Assembly (NCBI RefSeq): GCF_002352765.1
Contig: NZ_KZ293963.1
Location: 332,368 to 396,367 of the forward strand
Length of the DNA: 64,000 bases
From: Alteribacter populi
GTDB lineage: Bacteria > Bacillota > Bacilli > Bacillales > Salisediminibacteriaceae
Direction of reading: 5' to 3'
A program made the translations under genes and the position numbers. The notes below the pieces were generated by a model that was not told the origin of the DNA, made no database searches, and saw only the letters and a list, made by a program, of their open reading frames with translations. Below are positions 59,200 to 64,000 of the stretch, piece after piece. Positions within the stretch are counted from its first letter, which is position 1, and every line of letters begins with the position of its first letter.

Positions 59200-60060
59200 A
59201 TGAGAAAATTTAAAATCATCTTAGAAATGATTAAGTTTGAACATACAGTATTTGCATTGCCTTTTGCTTTCTTAGGGGCGGTATTATCAAGTTTACTAAT
59301 TTCCGGTAATTGGCCGACAGTCCACCACTGGATTTGGATTACACTCGCCATGGTCGGGGCAAGAAGTGCGGCGATGAGTTTAAATCGTGTCATTGACGCC
59401 AATATTGATAAGAAGAATCCTAGAACAGCAGCCCGCGCCATTCCTGCCGGTCTATTGTCCAGGCTCGAGACAGGACTATTTATCTTTGTTTCATTTTTAT
59501 TACTATTTTTTGCGGCGTACCAATTAAATATGCTCGCTGTTTATCTATTACCAATTGCTGTATTTTTTTTAGTCATCTATTCTTATACGAAAAGATTTAC
59601 ATACTTATGTCATATCGTACTAGGAATCACGATTGGAATAGCCCCACTAGGAGGCTGGGTTGGAGCTACGGGAACATTAACATGGGAGGCGATGCTCCTA
59701 TTTGTCGGAGTCGCTTTTTGGACTGCTGGATTCGATGTTATCTATGCGACACAAGATGCCGAATATGATCGTGACGTGGGTCTTCATTCAATTCCTAGCA
59801 GGTTTGGTATTTCTAATGCCTTATGGATAGCAAAAGTCTTTCATCTCGTTAGTTTTGTAGCGATGCTTGCATTATTTTTTGCGACACCATTGGGTTTGAT
59901 TTTTCTACTAGGTGTTTTGATTGCAGGCGGGATTATGATGTACGAACATTCCCTTGTATCACCTAGTGATTTATCTAAAGTGAACGTGGCTTTTTTTACA
60001 ATGAACGGGATCATTAGTATCGTCATGTTGATTTTTACGATTGGAGATTTACTTCTATGA
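59200..60060 (+). CDS. mqnP: UbiA-family prenyltransferase (MqnP type)
   Basis: About 286 residues from ATG 59200 (AAAGGG at spacing 9), with eight or nine membrane segments. First Asp-rich motif NRVIDANIDKKNPRTAARAI, second DVIYATQDAEYDRDVGLHSI, which bind Mg-prenyl diphosphate. Next to ubiX and mqnA it most likely prenylates 1,4-dihydroxy-6-naphthoate in the futalosine route (inference from context; MenA-like activity is the alternative). The stop overlaps ubiX. Confidence 0.87.
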   Translation: MRKFKIILEMIKFEHTVFALPFAFLGAVLSSLLISGNWPTVHHWIWITLAMVGARSAAMSLNRVIDANIDKKNPRTAARAIPAGLLSRLETGLFIFVSFLLLFFAAYQLNMLAVYLLPIAVFFLVIYSYTKRFTYLCHIVLGITIGIAPLGGWVGATGTLTWEAMLLFVGVAFWTAGFDVIYATQDAEYDRDVGLHSIPSRFGISNALWIAKVFHLVSFVAMLALFFATPLGLIFLLGVLIAGGIMMYEHSLVSPSDLSKVNVAFFTMNGIISIVMLIFTIGDLLL

Positions 60061-60653
60061 CTCAAGGAAAACGAGTTTTCACAGTTGGAATAACCGGAGC
60101 CAGCGGTGCTGTTTATGGAGTTCGTCTTGTAAACGCATTACTTAAAGCAGATCACCAGGTTCATTTAATTGTAACTGAAGCAGGGTGGCAGGTGTTTTAC
60201 CATGAATTGAATGAAGACACAACTGATCGAGCTTCTTGTCTTGAACGATTGTTTTTAAATGAAAAGGATTTGCAAATTCATACTTTGCAGGATTTTTCGG
60301 CTCCGATTGCCAGTGGTTCTTATAAAAATGACGGCATGATCATTATCCCGTGTTCGATGGGAACAATGGCAAAAATCGCGCAAGGAATTTCAAGTAATTT
60401 ACTAGAGCGTACAGCAGATGTCATGTTAAAGGAAAAAAGACCTCTCGTCATTGTACCACGTGAAACTCCGCTTCATTCTATTCACTTAGGAAATATGAAA
60501 ATCATTGGTGACATGGGTGGATTAATTGTACCGGCAATGCCGGGGTTTTATCATCAACCGCAAACATTGGATGATGTCATTAATTTTGTTGTTGGAAAAG
60601 TTTTAGATCAATTGGATGTCAGTCATGATTTGTTTACTAGGTGGGGGGAATAG
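60057..60653 (+). CDS. ubiX: Flavin prenyltransferase UbiX
   Basis: A 198-residue Rossmann-like flavoprotein: VGITGASGAVYGVRLVNALL, IASGSYKNDGMIIIPCSMGT, LLERTADVMLKEKRPLVIVP and PAMPGFYHQPQTLDDVINFV. It makes prenyl-FMN, cofactor of UbiD-type decarboxylases; in futalosine organisms this serves the decarboxylation MqnL/UbiD step. No ubiD partner is in the window. ATG overlaps mqnP by 4 bp. Confidence 0.93.
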   Translation: MTQGKRVFTVGITGASGAVYGVRLVNALLKADHQVHLIVTEAGWQVFYHELNEDTTDRASCLERLFLNEKDLQIHTLQDFSAPIASGSYKNDGMIIIPCSMGTMAKIAQGISSNLLERTADVMLKEKRPLVIVPRETPLHSIHLGNMKIIGDMGGLIVPAMPGFYHQPQTLDDVINFVVGKVLDQLDVSHDLFTRWGE

Positions 60654-60655
60654 TT

Positions 60656-61510
60656 ATGTCACTTGTGATAGGTGAAATCTCATATACAAACATTCTACCT
60701 ATATTTTATTATCTAAATCGACCACACCTCCTTAAGAGGGGATGTTCTTTTGTTCCCCAAGTACCATCTGAGCTAAACCGTTCTATGAGTGAAGGTTCAG
60801 TTGATATTGGCGGAATTTCATCCTTTGCTTATGCAGAAAACCAAGAGACTTTTCAGTTATTGCCGCAATTATCGGTCTCCTCAGCTCGGAATGTGGGCTC
60901 TATCTTTTTGTTTTCGAAGGTGCCGCTTTCTCAGCTTGAAGGAAAAACGGTCGCTTTGACGTCAAGTTCAGCAACGTCTGTTCATTTATTAAAAATTATT
61001 TTAGGTAAGTTTTGCGAATTAGGTGTTGACTATGTGACGATGGAGCCGGATTTTGAACGGATGATGGAATATGACGCGTGCCTGTTGATTGGTGACGATG
61101 CGATCCAAACTTATTGGTCTAATCCTGAAGGAATCTATCGGTATGACTTAGGGGAATTATGGAACGAGAGAACGGGTTACCCGATGACTTACGCTGTAGT
61201 TGCAGCAAGAACGGGTGCGATTCAAAGACATTCATGGCTAATGAAGGACCTCTATGATGAAATGATTTCGAGTAAAAAAAGAGCGCAGAGAAATCATTTT
61301 CGTGATATGATAACCTCTATTCAGTATGAAATGGGTGGCGACCGGCATTTTTGGGAACATTATTTTGCAGGTTTAAATCATGATTTTACAGAGAAGCAAC
61401 GAGAAGGCCTACTTTATTATTATCAATTGGCTTATGATATGGGGTTCATTGTACATCCTGTTCGTCAATTATCATTGTGGCAAGAAGCAGAAAATTGGCA
61501 ATCTGTTTAG
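60656..61510 (+). CDS. mqnA: Chorismate dehydratase MqnA (futalosine pathway)
   Basis: About 284 residues from ATG 60656 (GGGGGG run 9 nt upstream). It has the periplasmic-binding-protein-like fold of MqnA: IGEISYTNILPIFYYL at the start, SVDIGGISSFAYAENQ, SARNVGSIFLFSK, VALTSSSATSVHLLKIIL and ACLLIGDDAI. It dehydrates chorismate to 3-enolpyruvyl-benzoate, the entry of the futalosine route. MqnB/C/D/E are not in the window. The related MqnD is a possible confusion, but GDDAI and the SATS loop favour MqnA. Confidence 0.88.
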   Translation: MSLVIGEISYTNILPIFYYLNRPHLLKRGCSFVPQVPSELNRSMSEGSVDIGGISSFAYAENQETFQLLPQLSVSSARNVGSIFLFSKVPLSQLEGKTVALTSSSATSVHLLKIILGKFCELGVDYVTMEPDFERMMEYDACLLIGDDAIQTYWSNPEGIYRYDLGELWNERTGYPMTYAVVAARTGAIQRHSWLMKDLYDEMISSKKRAQRNHFRDMITSIQYEMGGDRHFWEHYFAGLNHDFTEKQREGLLYYYQLAYDMGFIVHPVRQLSLWQEAENWQSV

Positions 61511-61530
61511 GATAAGGTGGAAGTTATCTT

Positions 61531-62502
61531 ATGAAACTTATGGAAATCTATTGGTTTTTACGAAAAGATATTGCGACAATTGAGAAAGAACTAGAGCAAA
61601 ACATCGGTGCTCATCATCCTGTTTTAAAAGAAGCTTCCTCCCATCTGTTAAAAGCAGGAGGAAAGCGGATTCGACCTGCTTTCGTTCTTCTTTCAGGACA
61701 GTTTGGCACCTATGACGTCAATGAAATTAAAAATGTGGCTGTTCCTTTAGAGCTTATTCATATGGCGTCTCTCGTTCATGATGATGTGATTGATGATGCT
61801 GAATTAAGGCGTGGGAAAAAGACGATTAAGGCTAAATGGGATAACCGTGTAGCAATGTATACTGGCGACTTCATGTTTGCACGCGCAGTAGAAATGGCAA
61901 CATATTGTAAGCAGCAAAAAGTTCATGAAATTATTTCAAATGCTATGGTTGAAATGTGCGTCGGAGAAGTGGAACAAATTTCAGATCAGTACAATTGGAA
62001 TCAGCACCTGAAAGATTACTTAAGACGGATCAAAAGAAAAACAGCACTTCTCATCGCTGTAAGTTGTCAGCTTGGCGCTGTTGCTAGCGGGACAGATTAT
62101 GTTACAAGAAGGCAATTAACACTTTTCGGATATAATGTGGGCATGGCATTTCAAATTACCGATGATATTTTAGATTTTGTTGGAACGGAAAAAGAGCTAG
62201 GTAAACCTGCTGGCAGTGATTTGAAGCAAGGAAATGTAACATTACCAGCCCTTTATGCTATGGATAAAAATCCAGAATTAAAAGAAAAAATTGTCGCTTG
62301 TGTAAAAGAGGGTGACCTTGGTGAATCAGAGATAAAAAATGTCATTACTATGATCAAAGAAACAGGCGCAGTGATTTTTTCGAAACAAATCGCTGACCGG
62401 TATCTGCTTAAAGCAAAAGAGGCACTGCACCCGCTGCCGGATATACAGGCTAAAAAAGCCCTTTATGAAATTGCTGAATATATCGGAAAAAGAAAGTTTT
62501 AA
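61531..62502 (+). CDS. hepT: Heptaprenyl diphosphate synthase component II
   Basis: A 323-residue trans-prenyl transferase. First Asp-rich motif LVHDDVIDDAELRRGKKT, second ITDDILDFVGTEKELGKPAG; KAGGKRIRPAF near the N-terminus. Catalytic subunit with HepS for the C35 chain. ATG 61531 (or 61540) follows AAGGTGGAAG; 20 bp after mqnA, so the futalosine genes lie between hepS-menG and hepT. Confidence 0.95.
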   Translation: MKLMEIYWFLRKDIATIEKELEQNIGAHHPVLKEASSHLLKAGGKRIRPAFVLLSGQFGTYDVNEIKNVAVPLELIHMASLVHDDVIDDAELRRGKKTIKAKWDNRVAMYTGDFMFARAVEMATYCKQQKVHEIISNAMVEMCVGEVEQISDQYNWNQHLKDYLRRIKRKTALLIAVSCQLGAVASGTDYVTRRQLTLFGYNVGMAFQITDDILDFVGTEKELGKPAGSDLKQGNVTLPALYAMDKNPELKEKIVACVKEGDLGESEIKNVITMIKETGAVIFSKQIADRYLLKAKEALHPLPDIQAKKALYEIAEYIGKRKF

Positions 62503-62532
62503 CGACGAAACTGTAATGGTTTCGTCGTTTTT
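62501..62532 (+). terminator. Terminator after hepT
   Basis: AACGACGAAAC/GTTTCGTCGTT perfect 11-bp stem, T5, overlapping the stop codon. Confidence 0.93.
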
Positions 62533-62628
62533 AAGTTTGGAATATGGTTAAATAACTATATTTAGCCGTAAAATTAGAATAAAGCGGTAAAACTTTATTT
62601 ATCTTTTGGAAGCGATTACAGAATTTTA

Positions 62629-62657
62629 TTGAGATTCGTACGAAAATTTGCTATACT
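62629..62657 (+). promoter_or_regulatory. Predicted sigma-A promoter for ndk
   Basis: TTGAGA, 17-bp spacer, TATACT, with extended TGC upstream of the -10; about 49 bp before ndk. Confidence 0.6.
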
Positions 62658-62705
62658 CAAAAAGGTTTATAATATAAATATATACATAACGGTGGAGGTA
62701 TGAAC

Positions 62706-63149
62706 ATGGAACGCACTTTTTTAATGGTAAAGCCAGATGGAGTACAACGGAATTTAATCGGTGAAATTGTCTCCCGCTTTGAAAAGAAAGGATTTACTTT
62801 AGCTGGAGCAAAAATGTTAGCGATTTCAAAAAACCTAGCTGAAACTCATTATGGTGAACATAAAGAACGTCCATTTTTTGGGGAATTAGTAGACTTTATC
62901 ACCTCTGGACCTGTATTCGCAATGGTCTGGGAAGGTGACAATGTGATAGATGAAGCCCGAAAAATGATGGGGAAAACAAATCCTCAGGAAGCATTACCAG
63001 GAACGCTTCGTGGTGATTATGGTGTTCAAGTATCTATGAATGTCATCCACGGGTCTGACTCTGAAGAAAGTGCGAAGCGAGAAATTGAACTGTTCTTCCA
63101 AAAGGATGAACTTGTTAGTTACGAAAAAACGATTAACAAATGGGTTTAA
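62706..63149 (+). CDS. ndk: Nucleoside diphosphate kinase
   Basis: About 147 residues from ATG 62706 (GGTGGAGG, spacing 7; ATG 62700 is too close). ERTFLMVKPDGVQRNLIGEI, and phospho-acceptor His115 in MNVIHGSDS. It equilibrates NTP pools. Order hepT-ndk-cheR equals B. subtilis. Confidence 0.97.
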   Translation: MERTFLMVKPDGVQRNLIGEIVSRFEKKGFTLAGAKMLAISKNLAETHYGEHKERPFFGELVDFITSGPVFAMVWEGDNVIDEARKMMGKTNPQEALPGTLRGDYGVQVSMNVIHGSDSEESAKREIELFFQKDELVSYEKTINKWV

Positions 63150-63258
63150 CTAGAAGAAGGCAGAGCATTTCTCTCTAGCGAATAGAAAACTTGGCTTCGT
63201 TTAATAACGGCTGATGAACGCCATTTCGCAGACGTTTGAGCTTGTATCCATTGAAATG

Positions 63259-63285
63259 AAAGGCGGGGAAACCTGCCTTTTTTGT
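63259..63285 (+). terminator. Terminator after ndk
   Basis: AAGGCGGG/CCTGCCTT stem with GAAA-type loop and T6. Confidence 0.85.
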
Positions 63286-63433
63286 GTTTAAAAAGGATGT
63301 TCATGAAAATAACACTCTTCCTTCATAGCTACTTTCAACAGAAATGATATAGGAGGACAATTAGGTAGGTAATGTTTTATAATGAATAAAAATACTGTAG
63401 TTATTATCTATAAATAGTAGGGGAAGTGCAGCA

Positions 63434-64000
63434 ATGAACGTAGATTATCTTGATTTCAAAAAGCAGATTAAGCAAAAAGCCGGTATTGATCTAAGTCTTT
63501 ACAAAGAAGCACAGATGAAACGACGATTGACTTCATTACGGGAAAAGCGCGGATATGACACTTTTTCAGATTACGGGATGGCGATGAATAAAGAACCGGA
63601 CCTATTTGAAGAGTTTTTAGATCGGATGACGATCAATGTATCGGAATTTTATAGAAATCCCGAACGGTGGAACATCTTAAAATCAAAAATTCTCCCGCGC
63701 CTCCTGACGTCTCGTCGTTCCTTGAAAATATGGAGTGCGGCTTGTTCAACAGGAGAAGAGCCATACACCTTGGCGATGTTATTAAACGAAATCAAGTCGG
63801 ACGAAAGGGTTAAAATAGAAGCTACAGATTTAGATGAAACGATTTTAAAGCGTGCTAGAGCAGGGTTCTATCCTGAACGATCACTAAAAGATATGCCTCG
63901 GGAATGGAAATCCCAATACTTTAGTCGCGAAATTCTTGGCTATCGGATTGATGATACAATAAAGAGAACGGTCAGCTTTCGTAAACATGATTTACTTAAT
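63434..64000 (+). CDS. cheR: Chemotaxis protein methyltransferase CheR (5' part)
   Basis: 189 codons are visible; the gene runs off the window. The N-terminal CheR domain DYLDFKKQIKQKAGIDLSLY and QMKRRLTSLREKRG is followed by the catalytic domain with TINVSEFYRNPERW, SAACSTGEEPYTLAMLL (SAM-binding) and EATDLDETILKRARAGFYPE. It methylates glutamates of chemoreceptors. ATG 63434 follows AGGGGAAG. Confidence 0.96.
   Translation, partial: MNVDYLDFKKQIKQKAGIDLSLYKEAQMKRRLTSLREKRGYDTFSDYGMAMNKEPDLFEEFLDRMTINVSEFYRNPERWNILKSKILPRLLTSRRSLKIWSAACSTGEEPYTLAMLLNEIKSDERVKIEATDLDETILKRARAGFYPERSLKDMPREWKSQYFSREILGYRIDDTIKRTVSFRKHDLLN

Noticed and set aside
1..64000. tRNA, rRNA, CRISPR, prophage, transposase or toxin-antitoxin genes
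   Set aside because: None was seen; no regularly spaced repeat array, no tRNA-like T-loop clusters and no integrase or transposase motif.

Overview
This window is a 64 kb piece of a low-GC, endospore-forming Bacillaceae chromosome. About 70 genes are packed in B. subtilis-like blocks: dacB-spmAB-rluB-resABCDE, ypbB-recQ-ypbD-ypbE-ypbF/ypbG-mecB, gudB-ypdA-prsW-sleB-ypeB-ypfA-cmk, rpsA homologue-fni-ypzI-yphA-der-plsY-gpsA, yphE-yphF-spoIVA-hbs, and folE-mtrB-hepS-menG-hepT-ndk-cheR. A futalosine-type menaquinone block (UbiA family-ubiX-mqnA) inside the hepS/menG/hepT cluster suggests the alkaliphilic or halotolerant branch around Bacillus halodurans rather than B. subtilis itself. This placement rests on gene content and order; no database search was made.

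Layout. 1-2467: tail of an accessory spoVA operon (spoVAD-spoVAE-DUF1657-DUF421/DUF1657 fusion) and a convergent DUF421 gene. 2495-12300: spore cortex and maturation genes, rRNA pseudouridine synthase, cytochrome c biogenesis and the ResDE two-component system. 12401-17327: orphan moaB, then a cobalamin riboswitch with terminator driving a B12 uptake and adenosylation operon. 17348-22600: SurA_N lipoprotein, PHP phosphatase, serA, LysM-M14 peptidase, ferredoxin. 22849-32465: ypb/recQ block interrupted by fhs and unknown small genes. 32870-45768: ddl, gudB, ypdA, ansA, prsW, sleB-ypeB, PilZ protein, cmk-plsC-S1 protein. 45783-55328: isoprenoid isomerase, Der, phospholipid precursor genes, late sporulation genes and spoIVA. 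55667-64000: HU, folE, TRAP, menaquinone and prenyl diphosphate genes, ndk, and the start of cheR.

Major themes are sporulation and germination (spoVA, dacB, spmAB, prsW, sleB-ypeB, spoVIF-like, spoIVA), respiration (res genes, menaquinone synthesis, bacillithiol redox) and lipid or isoprenoid synthesis. tRNA, rRNA, CRISPR arrays, prophage and transposase genes were not seen. The accessory DNA consists of intergenic repeats: a roughly 320-bp MITE-like element with terminal inverted repeats and 7-bp target duplications (two full copies, one decayed), a 155-bp structured repeat (three copies), a 105-bp repeat, a short palindrome family and a fifth family next to spoIVA. These tend to stack directly behind transcription terminators.
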